Below, piece after piece: positions 34,712-43,734 of a DNA stretch of 64,000 bases (its first letter is position 1; every line of letters starts with the position of its first letter). This DNA comes from JAGVSR01 sp964589785. GTDB taxonomy: Bacteria; Pseudomonadota; Alphaproteobacteria; Rhizobiales; Hyphomicrobiaceae. The stretch lies in the NCBI GenBank assembly GCA_964589785.1, contig CAZPUQ010000008.1, positions 48,989 through 112,988 of the forward strand. The letters run 5' to 3'. The notes under the pieces were generated by a model. It made no database searches and was not told the DNA's origin. It saw only the letters and a program-made list of their open reading frames with translations. A program made the position numbers and the translations under genes.

Positions 34712-34795
34712 CTGTGAAGTTCAGCAAAATGAGACTCATCGTCTGTAGATCAATCGACTGAGGTAACGAAACCCTTAGCCGATGGACGTGCGCCG
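34712..34795 (+). repeat. 84-bp repeat, copy B (intact XRE promoter and start)
   Basis: Second copy of the 33871-33954 repeat. Here the shared ATGGACGTGCGCCG runs on into the complete XRE gene at 34782. The 70 bp before the start are thus the conserved control region of that gene. Confidence 0.75.
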
Positions 34796-35009
34796 ACGGC
34801 TAGGGCTGAACTTAAAGAAACTGCGAGAGGACCAGGGCTTCTCGCAGGAAAGCTTTGCCGACCATTGTGGCCTGCACCGCACCTACATCAGCGGCATTGA
34901 GCGCGGCGTCCGCAACCCCACGGTGCTCATCCTCGACAAAATCGCCAAGGCATTGAAGGTGCCGGCCGGTACGTTGTTGGATGACGTCAGAGGCACGGCG
35001 CGAAAGTAG
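34782..35009 (+). CDS. XRE-family transcriptional regulator
   Basis: A 75-aa single-domain HTH protein, 'MDVRRRLGLNLKKLREDQGFSQESFADHCGLHRTYISGIERGVRNPT' (quoted in pieces: MDVRRRLGLNLKKLRE, FSQESFADHCGLHRTYISGI), an N-terminus common in this compact repressor family. No Shine-Dalgarno precedes the ATG, so it may be leaderless. It lies upstream of the PLD-type operon on the same strand and may repress it, itself, or the nuclease-like gene near copy A of the repeat. Confidence 0.88.
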   Translation: MDVRRRLGLNLKKLREDQGFSQESFADHCGLHRTYISGIERGVRNPTVLILDKIAKALKVPAGTLLDDVRGTARK

Positions 35010-35226
35010 CACTAGCTGACGGCAGTCAAGCTTAGCGCCAGCTGCAATGCTACCCCAAGCAGTCTCGGTTCCGCACGTCGCAGTGGCGAAGCGGCGATGC
35101 GCTCTCTTAGTGTTGACATGCAAAAGTATCGGGTGATCGACTTGGTGTCGTTGATTCGGGAGGGAACGCTGAGAAGAAGCGCGGCAATGCATCAACTGAT
35201 GTACGGAATATTGGGGGCGAGATCCA

Positions 35227-37707
35227 ATGACGACGGGTGTTGCGGAAGAGCTGTCGCCGTCGATCGCCGAAATCCTCGGAATGCGACCGTGGAAGCATGC
35301 GCTGTTCACGACCTACACGCTCAGTCTTAGCTATTTCGAATCCGAAATCCTGCGTCCGCTCCTGCGCGCCGGCTGCTCTGACATCTCGCTTGTATCCGAT
35401 GCGGAAGGCTACCGGTCGTCGCTTCTCGAGCGCCGATCGATGCGGGTCGGTCAGGAGTACCGGCTTATCCCTGTTGCCATGCCGAAGGGCGTCTTTCACG
35501 CGAAGTGCATCTATCTCGGTAGCGAAGAAGGCGACCTACTTCTTGTCGGTTCGGGAAATGTCACGTTCGGCGGACATGGCAAAAACGCAGAAGTGTTCGA
35601 GGCGCTGACGCCTGATCAAGCGGCTACTACCTTTCGCGACTTTGCAGACTTCCTTGAAGCGGTCGGTTCGCGGCCCGACATTGCGATCGCGGCAACCGAC
35701 TGGATCGATGATTTTGCCGGACGCGCGCGCATTGCGGCGCAGGGTGGAGACGACGCAGCCGGACAGCTGCCGCTGCGCCTTGTCCATCCTCTCGAAGAGC
35801 CGGTCATCGACCAGCTGCCCGCCATGCTGTCGCCCTACGGGCCGTGCCGCGAGGCAATCGTGATGTCGCCTTATCATGATCGTGACGGTCTCGCTGTTAG
35901 CCGTCTTTGTGAAACGCTTGCACCAGAGGGTGTCAGCGTCGCGGTGCCACGCGGTGGCGTCAGCCCTTTCCCCTTTGCGGAGACTTCGGCGTGGCCGACG
36001 AAAGTCACGCCGGTCGTTCCAGGTATGCCCGATAGCCGCTTCATTCACGCGAAATGGTACGAGTTCGCGTTTGACAGCGGCAGGGTACTGCTCTCCGGCA
36101 GTATCAACGCCACACGTAAATCGCTCACAACTTCGGACAATGTCGAACTCGGCGTCTTGCGGTTCCTGCCGGACGGCGTGTCGCCTCTTACATGGTCCCA
36201 GGCCGATCCGCCGTCATTTGAAGAGCAGAAAAGATTGCCTTCGGGGCTTGCTGAGGCAGAAATCGTCTATGCTGCATTCGACAAGCACGAAACGCGCAAG
36301 CTCAGGGGACGCCTGATATCGCTGCGGCCGGTCGCCGGCCAGTGGGACGGCCGATTGATACAGGCCGACGGCGAGACAATGCCGTTTGATGTGGCCGTCG
36401 ACGATGACGGCAATTTTTCTGCGACCGCTATTGGCTTCGAGGGGTTCGCCGAGATGCCCGCCTTGCAGATTGCCCTGACACAAGGCGACCGCGAAGCGCG
36501 CGGCTGGATGCACAACGAGATGTTCCTATCGGTCAAGGGGCGTCGTCGCCTGACCGCTGGCGCCCTTAGCCGCTTGATGCGCCGTGAAGGTTCCGATGAC
36601 GACATTGAGGCGCTGCTCGACTATCTCAGCGTCGCCGCCGAACATCATTTGCGTATCTTTGACCAGCCGGTGCAGAAGTCGGCTGATCCCGGAAATGCAG
36701 AGCGCGACAGCGCACCAGTCACAGTCAATCTTGCCGATCTAGCGCCAGGTGCGGAAACAAGCTTCGGTGCACCCGCAGGTCCCGCAGGCAATACCGGCCA
36801 TGACCAGCTTGATGCCGCTCTCGCGCGATTGCGCCGGATGATGCTCGGCAATGGGCGCCCGCGTCACATGCCGCTGCAGTCACAGGGAGCCGACACTCTT
36901 GCCGAGGACGAGTCCGAAGACGACCGACCGGCTGGACCATCTGTCGACGATCTGGCCCGCAAGCTCGGCCTTGCCGCGTTTGATCGTGCGATGGCGACGA
37001 TGATCGATGATGCTCAGGAAGAACCGGACGTCCTGCGCAGGATCCTCGCTATGCAGCTCGAAGTTGGCATGTGGTTCCGGCTTTACCGGCTCGACGACAA
37101 GGATGCCGCCCACGAATTTTTGAGCGGATGGTTTGCGCGCGCGTCCCGGATGGTGGCAGCATTGCCGGTGCCGGCTGGCGCGCTGCAACAGCATGTGTTG
37201 ACTGCCGCTGCCATTCTCTATCTCCTTGCGCAGGGTACGGGCCGCGAAGCATCTCGGGCCGCCGAATTGCACGACAATCTCGAACGTTTCTACGGCGGGA
37301 CTGTTGAGCGCGATAACGCCTTCGCATCCCTGCTGCCCGACCCTATGGTGGGATTTGCGGCAGCCCTGCTCGGGGAGGTCTCCCAGCCGGATATCGAGGG
37401 CGCGCTCGCCTCAGTTCTCTCGCAATCGACTATACGCCAGCAGCTCACCGATGCGGTGGGATGCGCGGCACGAGGATCGCCGCCGCCGGCCGACTTGCCA
37501 ATCTTTGCGACCCCGCTCGGAAAGACGCTCTACGAGGCATTCGGTCATCCCAACTGGCAACGCAAGATTAAGCCAGCAATGAACGGCGCGAGCGCCTGTG
37601 CATTCGATTACTACTCGTTCGGCCGCGAAGAGGCGAGCAGCTTTGAAAAGCTGCGCATCGCGCGCTGCATCCACTGCAAAAAATTCACATTGAACCTGAA
37701 GCCATGA
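35227..37707 (+). CDS. Phospholipase-D/HKD-like nuclease-fold protein, candidate defence gene
   Basis: An 826-aa protein. Two HKD-type motifs lie in the first third: H91-A-K93 with 'VGSGNVTFGG' (about 108-114), and H274-A-K276 with 'SGSINATRKS' (about 291-299). Paired HxK...GSxN motifs are the catalytic core of PLD-type nucleases and phosphodiesterases. The rest is a long domain of unknown type with an acidic patch and a final CxxC ('ARCIHCKKF'). PLD proteins occur in several antiphage systems (for example DrmC and some helicase-PLD pairs), but this size and layout is not one I can name. GGGGGCGAG precedes the ATG. It overlaps the next gene by 4 bp. Confidence 0.78.
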   Translation: MTTGVAEELSPSIAEILGMRPWKHALFTTYTLSLSYFESEILRPLLRAGCSDISLVSDAEGYRSSLLERRSMRVGQEYRLIPVAMPKGVFHAKCIYLGSEEGDLLLVGSGNVTFGGHGKNAEVFEALTPDQAATTFRDFADFLEAVGSRPDIAIAATDWIDDFAGRARIAAQGGDDAAGQLPLRLVHPLEEPVIDQLPAMLSPYGPCREAIVMSPYHDRDGLAVSRLCETLAPEGVSVAVPRGGVSPFPFAETSAWPTKVTPVVPGMPDSRFIHAKWYEFAFDSGRVLLSGSINATRKSLTTSDNVELGVLRFLPDGVSPLTWSQADPPSFEEQKRLPSGLAEAEIVYAAFDKHETRKLRGRLISLRPVAGQWDGRLIQADGETMPFDVAVDDDGNFSATAIGFEGFAEMPALQIALTQGDREARGWMHNEMFLSVKGRRRLTAGALSRLMRREGSDDDIEALLDYLSVAAEHHLRIFDQPVQKSADPGNAERDSAPVTVNLADLAPGAETSFGAPAGPAGNTGHDQLDAALARLRRMMLGNGRPRHMPLQSQGADTLAEDESEDDRPAGPSVDDLARKLGLAAFDRAMATMIDDAQEEPDVLRRILAMQLEVGMWFRLYRLDDKDAAHEFLSGWFARASRMVAALPVPAGALQQHVLTAAAILYLLAQGTGREASRAAELHDNLERFYGGTVERDNAFASLLPDPMVGFAAALLGEVSQPDIEGALASVLSQSTIRQQLTDAVGCAARGSPPPADLPIFATPLGKTLYEAFGHPNWQRKIKPAMNGASACAFDYYSFGREEASSFEKLRIARCIHCKKFTLNLKP

Positions 37708-39290
37708 ACCAGAGCCTGCCGACCCACGCCTTCTTCCTTCCCGCGCCTTCCGCCGAAAATAACGGCGTGGACTTCCTTGGCTTGCGGCAGGCAAATCTCG
37801 ACATGATGGGAGATCTCATTCCAGCAACCAACAACGTCATCGGTTACGTACGGCCATTCTCCCTGCTGTGCTGGATCTATTGGAAGTTCCACGAACTCTG
37901 CGAGCGCACGGGTCGCAGCGCCCCATCAAGCGAAGACATGCGAGCTTTCAGGGAACGTGTGGAGGTTCTGTTTACATGGGGCGCGCGTCTTGCCGACGCG
38001 CCTGGCATACCCGGCAAGCAGGCCTCCCCGCCCGCCGGCGGGAAGGCCGTACCGTTGACTTTCACGGAATGGAAACGGGTTCAGAGCAGCACCAGCCTTA
38101 TCGCGGCTCTCTGGTATGGACCGGCCTCCAAGACCGTCACCGGCCTCGGCTTTCTGGAGCCGGTCGCATCCGAATTTTTCCGGACGGTCGGACACGGGAT
38201 AGCGCTCGCGGAGGCACTCGATGATGTGCTGCGCTCCGAACCGGATCTCTATGGCCGCCTGCTCGACACACTCGACCCGGTCGAAGCCGGTGAAGAGGAT
38301 GCCGGCTGGCTCTGGTCTCTGTGGGGTGTCAGTGCTCTGACGGCAGCTGAACGTCATGCATTCCGGCAGGCTCTCTATGACTGCGATGCCGCAGGCGATT
38401 ACCGGTCCCCGCTTGGTCAGCGCAGCAGCACGATTGCGCTCGCCATGCTGCATCTCTCACACTGCGATGCCGCCGCAAGCGACGAGGATATACGTGAAGG
38501 AATGTATTTTTCGGTGAGCGCCGAGGGCGTTCCTTACGAGGTGCCCGCTGCGCTCGATCGCGCTCAGCGGAAGTGGGTTGTTCTGCAGGTTCGCCAACTT
38601 CAGCGCTACGCCTTGGAAACGATGCTGGCCTGGTGCGAGCACATGATCATCTACGAGCGCGTGCACGACACTGCTGCACTCACGGAGGCTGCCCTGGCTA
38701 GACTAGCCGACGCTTCCTTTCCGCTTCATCTCGATGCAGGTATTGGGCGCCTGATCGAGGGTCTCGATCAAATGTTTGGTTCGATGGAAGATTTTGTCGA
38801 ACGCGGGCGCGACGATGTCGCCTTCAGTCCTTTCGCGGTAATGGGCGACATCAGGGACGCCGTGGCTGCAGGAGATAGCAGCGTCATCGCGCCCTGTCTC
38901 TATGGGCTCTTTTTGTGCGCAGCGTTCGCCGGTTGCTTTACTGACAAGACCCAGATTGCCGCCGGCGGACCGGCCCGTCTGTCGCTATACGATTTGCGGC
39001 GAAGACTTGTCGCGCTCGGGGATGCGACACTGAAGCAAGCGATACAGTTCATCATCGAAGCGCTCGTGATCAGCCAGCATTTTGCTACGGCTGTAAACCG
39101 CTTCGATGGCCAGAGCCAGAGGCTGCGATTGTCGATCGAAGAGGACGGCCTGATCGCGTTGGTTGATAAGCCTTGGCGACCTGCCATTACGGAAGATCGC
39201 TTGCCGACTATCCTGTCGCTGGCCGCTGAGTGCGGCCTGATCTGGAGAGACGGGGACAAGGGATATATTCTTGCGCAGGAGAGCACTTAA
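37704..39290 (+). CDS. Partner protein of the PLD-like gene, function unknown
   Basis: A 528-aa protein coupled to the PLD-like gene (ATGA). It begins 'NQSLPTHAFFLPAPSAENNGVDFLGLRQANLDMMGDLIP' in short pieces and has 'YVRPFSLLCWIYWKFHEL' and several long helices, with a winged-helix-like C-terminus ('LPTILSLAAECGLIWRDGDKGYIL'). I recognise no catalytic motif. It may recognise the phage target or regulate the nuclease. It converges with cap4 of CBASS, 60 bp away. Confidence 0.75.
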   Translation: MNQSLPTHAFFLPAPSAENNGVDFLGLRQANLDMMGDLIPATNNVIGYVRPFSLLCWIYWKFHELCERTGRSAPSSEDMRAFRERVEVLFTWGARLADAPGIPGKQASPPAGGKAVPLTFTEWKRVQSSTSLIAALWYGPASKTVTGLGFLEPVASEFFRTVGHGIALAEALDDVLRSEPDLYGRLLDTLDPVEAGEEDAGWLWSLWGVSALTAAERHAFRQALYDCDAAGDYRSPLGQRSSTIALAMLHLSHCDAAASDEDIREGMYFSVSAEGVPYEVPAALDRAQRKWVVLQVRQLQRYALETMLAWCEHMIIYERVHDTAALTEAALARLADASFPLHLDAGIGRLIEGLDQMFGSMEDFVERGRDDVAFSPFAVMGDIRDAVAAGDSSVIAPCLYGLFLCAAFAGCFTDKTQIAAGGPARLSLYDLRRRLVALGDATLKQAIQFIIEALVISQHFATAVNRFDGQSQRLRLSIEEDGLIALVDKPWRPAITEDRLPTILSLAAECGLIWRDGDKGYILAQEST

Positions 39291-39350
39291 GCTCGTGACG
39301 GTATACGCTACGCGTTCCTGGCCGCAGCAAAGACCAGCAAAGGCGCGTAG

Positions 39351-40862
39351 TCAACCGCCAATCTTTAGGCTGACATTGTAGCCGCCGTCCCTCAGGACAT
39401 CAAAATCCCACTCGTAGAGCGCGACAGCGCCGATACTCTTTTGATGCTGCCCGAGGAAGAAAGAGAATACGTTCGGCGCGGCGGTGAAGATGTGAGTGAG
39501 AGGCGTTTGTCGGTGCCTAAGATGCTGACCGACGGTCTCGGATAACTGCCATGCATGGCGTCCGCCGCGAACCGAGAATTGCGATGCCCCGGTCTCGAGT
39601 TGGGCGGGGATGATGGTGCCAACGTTGGGCAGTCGGGTCTGAACGAACTCTCTCACCTGGTTCGTAACGTCGTGCGTGAGGCCAATCGCTACGGCGACCT
39701 CATGGCCATCGCCGACCGGGACATCCTCGAAGACCAGCTTGGGCCAAGCGGGATCAGCGGGTCCCTCATCCGCCGACCAAAACCTCCGGCCGTTCGACCG
39801 CTGCTCGATCTCAATCCGTTTACCGGATTTGACGTTCAGCACCGCGCCAGCGGCGAACGCGAGGCTCGCATGCGCATCGAGCACGAGCCGAAGATGATCG
39901 GTCGACTTTGCCTCGTTCGTCAGGAAGGCGCTCAGGGCGGGATAAATTTTCGACTGCCAGTCGTCCGAGTTCTTGATGTAACGCCCTTCGAAGTACGGCA
40001 CCAGGTTCAGAGAACGAGCGCACCTGTCTTCGAGATTGTCGATCGGGTGCATGAACGAACGCACCCCAAGCGTCAGAGCGGCGCGCATAGGGCCGGACGG
40101 GTCGAGCAGGTTTTCCCGTCGGCACAGGTCGAGAAACCCGTCTCGATCAAACTCAAGACGGCCTTGCGCTGCCAGTTTGACAATCAGATCGTCGTAGGGA
40201 AACGCCGTTTCGTTCACCGGATAGCGCCGCATCCCGACGGTCGCAAATTTGTCGTCGATGCGTTCGCGCAGGGCGGTCAAGGATTCGGTGGTTTCGGCAA
40301 TTGCGAGCGTGCGGGCGACAAGTTCGAGGCCCGCATGGTCAATGCCGAGGTGTTCGCGCCACACCTTGCGAACCTTGCCCATTCGGCTTCCGTCCGTGAC
40401 GGTGCCGTCGAACAGCTTGCCCAGATTGATGGCATCGGCCTCTTTGCTCACGAGGTCGATCAGGGGGTCGTCGTGCTTGATCCGCCAGTTCGTCAGCAGT
40501 TCAAACCGGCAACCGACGCCATCCGCCGCGTGCTTTGTCTGCGCATGATGCGCCTTCTGCAACAACGAAAACCGTTCCGCGTTGATGAAAGCGGGATCGA
40601 TAAGATCGTCATGCCCGAACGCGCCGGCGGAGGTGTGCCATTTGGCCTGCGTGTGCCGCCGGTAAATGGGACGGCCTTCGTGGTCGAGCGGCGCGCGGCT
40701 CCGGTCGTACTCGACCCAAATGTCGTCGAAGCTTTTTGGCCCAATCTCGTATCCAACCTTGACGACGCCGCTATGCGGGTCGAGCAGCATCGCCGCGCGC
40801 AGCCAGAAAAGCCGCGCCTGAAAATCGTCGCCCTGCCGCCGTGCCGTGTTCGCGCGCGTCAC
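39351..40862 (-). CDS. cap4: CBASS effector Cap4: nuclease-SAVED protein
   Basis: A 503-aa effector. The N-terminal nuclease domain (DUF4297 type) has 'RRQGDDFQARLFWLRAA' and the PD-(D/E)XK core: E39 in 'VGYE', D46-D47 in 'SFDDIWVEY' and Q72-A-K74. The C-terminal SAVED domain binds the cyclic oligonucleotide and ends with 'SIGAVALYEWDFDVLRDGGYNVSLKI'. On ligand binding Cap4 oligomerises and cuts double-stranded DNA. I place the start at GTG 40862, 5 bp after the CD-NTase stop; upstream codons to 40943 would overlap the neighbour and precede the fold. Confidence 0.88.
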   Translation of the reverse strand: MTRANTARRQGDDFQARLFWLRAAMLLDPHSGVVKVGYEIGPKSFDDIWVEYDRSRAPLDHEGRPIYRRHTQAKWHTSAGAFGHDDLIDPAFINAERFSLLQKAHHAQTKHAADGVGCRFELLTNWRIKHDDPLIDLVSKEADAINLGKLFDGTVTDGSRMGKVRKVWREHLGIDHAGLELVARTLAIAETTESLTALRERIDDKFATVGMRRYPVNETAFPYDDLIVKLAAQGRLEFDRDGFLDLCRRENLLDPSGPMRAALTLGVRSFMHPIDNLEDRCARSLNLVPYFEGRYIKNSDDWQSKIYPALSAFLTNEAKSTDHLRLVLDAHASLAFAAGAVLNVKSGKRIEIEQRSNGRRFWSADEGPADPAWPKLVFEDVPVGDGHEVAVAIGLTHDVTNQVREFVQTRLPNVGTIIPAQLETGASQFSVRGGRHAWQLSETVGQHLRHRQTPLTHIFTAAPNVFSFFLGQHQKSIGAVALYEWDFDVLRDGGYNVSLKIGG

Positions 40863-40866
40863 CGGA

Positions 40867-41751
40867 TCATCCCGTCGGAAAATACTTGCCCATGATCTCG
40901 CGCCAGAGCGCGAGGGCTTCGCCGTTCTTTCCCTGCTGCTCAAGACGCACGGCGCGCGCCGCCTTGACTTCCGCCTGACGCAACGCCTCGACCGCGGCCT
41001 GACGCTTTTGAGGCGTCATCTGGTCCGAGACTGGCGGCCCGAATCCGGCTGGGTCGGGCCAGTCTTGCATGATGCCGTCGAGGCTCGCCGCAAAGAAGCG
41101 GCGGATCTCGCTCGGGTAATTGGTGAAGGGCGGGTCGACGAGCTTCTGCGCCATTACCTCGATCAGAAACGACGGCGAGATCGGCTTGCCTGCAGAGCGG
41201 TTCCACCGCTTCAGCATCTTGACCAGCGGCACCCATTTGCCACCCATATCCTTGTTCTTCGCGGTCGACTCCTCCTTGTGGACGTCAGGATTGGTCTTGA
41301 TCCAGCGCCCAAGAATGCGATCCGGAATTTCATAGTGGTCGCCGCGGTCGAAGGCGGGCACGGCGTCGTTGCTGAGGACCTTGCCTTCTTCGTCGGCCGT
41401 CGGGTTGCGCTTCTCGAACTCGACCGTTACGCAGCGCCGCCCGAGTTCGACGCAGTCGCTGCCGAACTCGTTGCCGAGGCGCTTTTCGAAGGCCTTTAAT
41501 ACTTCTTCGGGATGCTTGTCGCGCCAGTGCTTGTCCTTCGGCCCGAGGGAAAAGAAGATATCGACGTCCTTCAGCGGCTTCGTCTTGGTGTGCCGCCGGT
41601 ACGATCCGGTCAGGAAGTCGTTGTCGATATCAAAGCTAGCCCGGATGCATTCGCGGACGCTCTTGTGGCGGCGCTCGGCATCCTTCTGCTCGGTATCGCT
41701 GAGTTCAAGCCGCTGCCGGAAAATCTCGAAGGCTTCTTGCACGCTTATCAT
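40867..41751 (-). CDS. CD-NTase, cyclic oligonucleotide synthase of CBASS
   Basis: A 294-aa cGAS/DncV-like nucleotidyltransferase. The active-site motif is 'LTGSYRRHTKTKPLKDVDIFF': G49-S50 and the metal-binding D62-V-D64, with 'CVTVEFEK' as the third strand. The C-terminal helical (OAS1-C like) part has 'WVPLVKMLKRWNR' and 'SPSFLIEVM'. On phage infection it makes the second messenger read by Cap4. The start at 41751 overlaps the HORMA gene stop (ATGA). The ligand (cyclic di-, tri- or tetranucleotide) cannot be read from sequence. Confidence 0.92.
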   Translation of the reverse strand: MISVQEAFEIFRQRLELSDTEQKDAERRHKSVRECIRASFDIDNDFLTGSYRRHTKTKPLKDVDIFFSLGPKDKHWRDKHPEEVLKAFEKRLGNEFGSDCVELGRRCVTVEFEKRNPTADEEGKVLSNDAVPAFDRGDHYEIPDRILGRWIKTNPDVHKEESTAKNKDMGGKWVPLVKMLKRWNRSAGKPISPSFLIEVMAQKLVDPPFTNYPSEIRRFFAASLDGIMQDWPDPAGFGPPVSDQMTPQKRQAAVEALRQAEVKAARAVRLEQQGKNGEALALWREIMGKYFPTG

Positions 41752-42248
41752 CTGTAGTACCTCGCTGACGCCATGAGATCGGGCGTCGCGATGATTGTGC
41801 CTGCCTCCCTGGCTGTTAGTCCGTTGATCGACTTGAATGACGTCCGGCCGACGCCGGGTACGTCCGGCCGCCCATCTTTCGTCGTCAGCAGAATGCGGTA
41901 CTGACAACCGGCTGGCGGCGCGGTGGCCTTTGCGATCGCGTCCTGAAAGAACGCGCGGTCGATCCACATCTCGTCAGCGCCGTTGCCGTCATACCGGACC
42001 GGGAAATCCCATCGCGCAGACGCGGTGTCGGAATTTGGCCGGTAGAATTCGACGACGATGCCGGTCAAGTCGCCGGTCTCAAGCCAGGTGCGAGCCGCGC
42101 GGTCGACCCAGTCGGTCCATGCGTCGACGACGCCTTGAGGATCGAGGCCGTACTGATTGACCAGAAGTTTGACGAACGTCCGCATTTTGTCGGAGACGTA
42201 GACGGACGTTTGCGTGCGGGAATATGCCGTGGCGTAAGTTGCGCTCAT
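41748..42248 (-). CDS. cap7: Bacterial HORMA-domain protein Cap7
   Basis: A 166-aa protein that begins 'MSATYATAYSRTQTSVYVSD' and has 'GLDPQGVVDAWTDWVDRAARTWLETGDL', 'FYRPNSDTASARWDFPVRYDG' and 'CQYRILLTTKDGRPDV'. These are the conserved parts of CBASS HORMA proteins; the C-terminal 'TIIATPDLMASARYYR' fits a safety-belt tail. HORMA proteins bind a peptide on infection and activate the CD-NTase; Cap6 resets them. Overlaps its neighbours by 4 bp on both sides. Confidence 0.88.
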   Translation of the reverse strand: MSATYATAYSRTQTSVYVSDKMRTFVKLLVNQYGLDPQGVVDAWTDWVDRAARTWLETGDLTGIVVEFYRPNSDTASARWDFPVRYDGNGADEMWIDRAFFQDAIAKATAPPAGCQYRILLTTKDGRPDVPGVGRTSFKSINGLTAREAGTIIATPDLMASARYYR

Positions 42249-42703
42249 GAATTGCCTGCCGCTCCCCAGTCGATCTGGATCGCAGCTGTCGTATCCTCGT
42301 TGGAGGCGGCGTCAGGCGTATCCTTGGCTGAATGCACTGAAAGTCGCGGCGCGCGCGACTTGAGAGACTTGTTCATCCACGCGACGTCTTCGTCCTCGCA
42401 GGGCGCGGTCATGCGCCAGTCGCCCTCGGCCGGATTTGACGGCAGCGCGTCGATCTTGAGGCCGAGTTCCATGGCCTCCTCGTTGTAGACGCAGTAGATC
42501 AGGACGCGCGGGCCGCTGCCGCTGAACACAATCGGCGCGGCGGCCGGCTGCTCGTCCGCGATCAGCGCCTGCATGATGCTTGCGGCAGCGCGCAGCTGAT
42601 CGGCGTCAACGGATGTTGCGGACGTGACCAGATCGACGATGGCGGACCAGGTCTCGGCCGCCGAGCGCGCCGGGATCGAGGCGATATCGCGACGAACTCT
42701 CAT
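42245..42703 (-). CDS. Cap8-like second HORMA-type subunit of CBASS
   Basis: A 152-aa protein between the TRIP13 and HORMA genes, with 4-bp overlaps to both. It is divergent: 'RSAAETWSAIVDLVTSA', 'APIVFSGSGPRVLIYCVYNEEAME' and 'DWRMTAPCEDEDVAWMN'. In type III CBASS with two HORMA genes the second (Cap8) occupies this place and may act as the closure partner or peptide source for Cap7. I assign it by position more than by sequence. Confidence 0.65.
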   Translation of the reverse strand: MRVRRDIASIPARSAAETWSAIVDLVTSATSVDADQLRAAASIMQALIADEQPAAAPIVFSGSGPRVLIYCVYNEEAMELGLKIDALPSNPAEGDWRMTAPCEDEDVAWMNKSLKSRAPRLSVHSAKDTPDAASNEDTTAAIQIDWGAAGNS

Positions 42704-43572
42704 GCTGCCTTCCCTGCCGGACGCGTCTTCGCGACCGTTTTCAGCGTCGCCAGGATGTGTTCGGCCTTCAAATTATTGAGATCGCGGGCCGTCTCGGTCG
42801 ATGACGCCGCAGCGGAGATGATCGTCTTGCGAATGCGGCGACCGTCGAGACCTTGCGACGCGGCCACGTAGCTGCCGATGCTGCGCTTGAGATCGGCGAC
42901 GCGCGGCCATTGCTGTGCAAGCTGATCGAGAGTTTCCGAAATGATTTCGCCGCGCGCTTCGGCATTCGGCAGCCCGACGTCTTCAATCCAGTCCGCCCGG
43001 GAAAGGAGCGCGCGGTCGACGGCGTCGGGATAGTTGGTCGTTGCGATCAGCAAAATGTTGCGGTGCTTGCGCGTCAGGAGATCAAGGCCGGCGAGCGCGG
43101 CATCAGTCGCGCGATGCACGTCGACAGGGTTTGCTTCGAGGCTCATGCGCTGGCGGTCGGGCGCCAGCGTTTCGACCTCGTCGAGAAGCACCATGCACGG
43201 CGCACCGGACGCGAATTCAGGTATGGTCTGGTGGAAAAGCTTTGTTACCTGCTGCTGACTGCGACCGAGAGCCGAACTCGTCAGTGCGTGCGGGTCGATT
43301 TGGATGAAGCGAGGCTTGTGCCCCTTGAGCGCGCCCGAGACCTTATTCGCGAGGCCGCGAGCCAGCGTCGTTTTGCCGGTGCCCGGTGGCCCCGCCAGCA
43401 CGATCAGCCCATGCACCGGCATCATCTCGAACGAGAATTTCTGGCGAAGCGTGATGGCCAGCAACGCTTGGGCCTCAAGCCGCTCGCGCACATTTTCGGG
43501 CAGTTTTATAGATGACCACGCCTCGGCGAAGCGGGCGTTGGGGAGCTCGGTCTGCTCGACGATTACGTCCAT
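42700..43572 (-). CDS. cap6: TRIP13-like AAA+ ATPase Cap6
   Basis: A 290-aa AAA+ remodeler. Walker A is 'GPPGTGKTT' (residues 61-69), Walker B 'CMVLLDEVE' (126-134), sensor 1 'ILLIATTNYPD' and the arginine-containing 'DRALLSRADWIED'. TRIP13 proteins disassemble closed HORMA complexes and so keep CBASS off. First gene of the leftward operon Cap6-Cap8-Cap7-CD-NTase-Cap4, with its promoter in the 160-bp gap to capH. Confidence 0.92.
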   Translation of the reverse strand: MDVIVEQTELPNARFAEAWSSIKLPENVRERLEAQALLAITLRQKFSFEMMPVHGLIVLAGPPGTGKTTLARGLANKVSGALKGHKPRFIQIDPHALTSSALGRSQQQVTKLFHQTIPEFASGAPCMVLLDEVETLAPDRQRMSLEANPVDVHRATDAALAGLDLLTRKHRNILLIATTNYPDAVDRALLSRADWIEDVGLPNAEARGEIISETLDQLAQQWPRVADLKRSIGSYVAASQGLDGRRIRKTIISAAASSTETARDLNNLKAEHILATLKTVAKTRPAGKAA

Positions 43573-43628
43573 GGAGATCCTTCCGGTTCGGGGGGAACCG
43601 GACCAGGAGTGGCCTCAATTCCGACGAT

Positions 43629-43681
43629 ATCGTATGGATTAAAACATACGATTTGCGATCTGTCAACTAGAATGGTACAAT
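43629..43681. promoter_or_regulatory. Overlapping divergent promoters and operator of CBASS and capH
   Basis: Plus strand: TTGCGA (43653-43658), 17-nt spacer, TACAAT (43676-43681), directed at capH. Minus strand: TTGACA (43666-43661), 17-nt spacer, TTTAAT (43643-43638), directed at cap6. A perfect inverted repeat ATCGTATG (43629-43636) / CATACGAT (43645-43652) straddles the CBASS -10 and ends just before the capH -35. A repressor bound there would block CBASS and probably capH. A weaker CACGT/ACGTG repeat lies at 43691-43705. Confidence 0.75.
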
Positions 43682-43734
43682 TTCATAAAACACGTTAGAT
43701 ACGTGCATAAGCAACAAAAAGCGATGGGGTAGCC

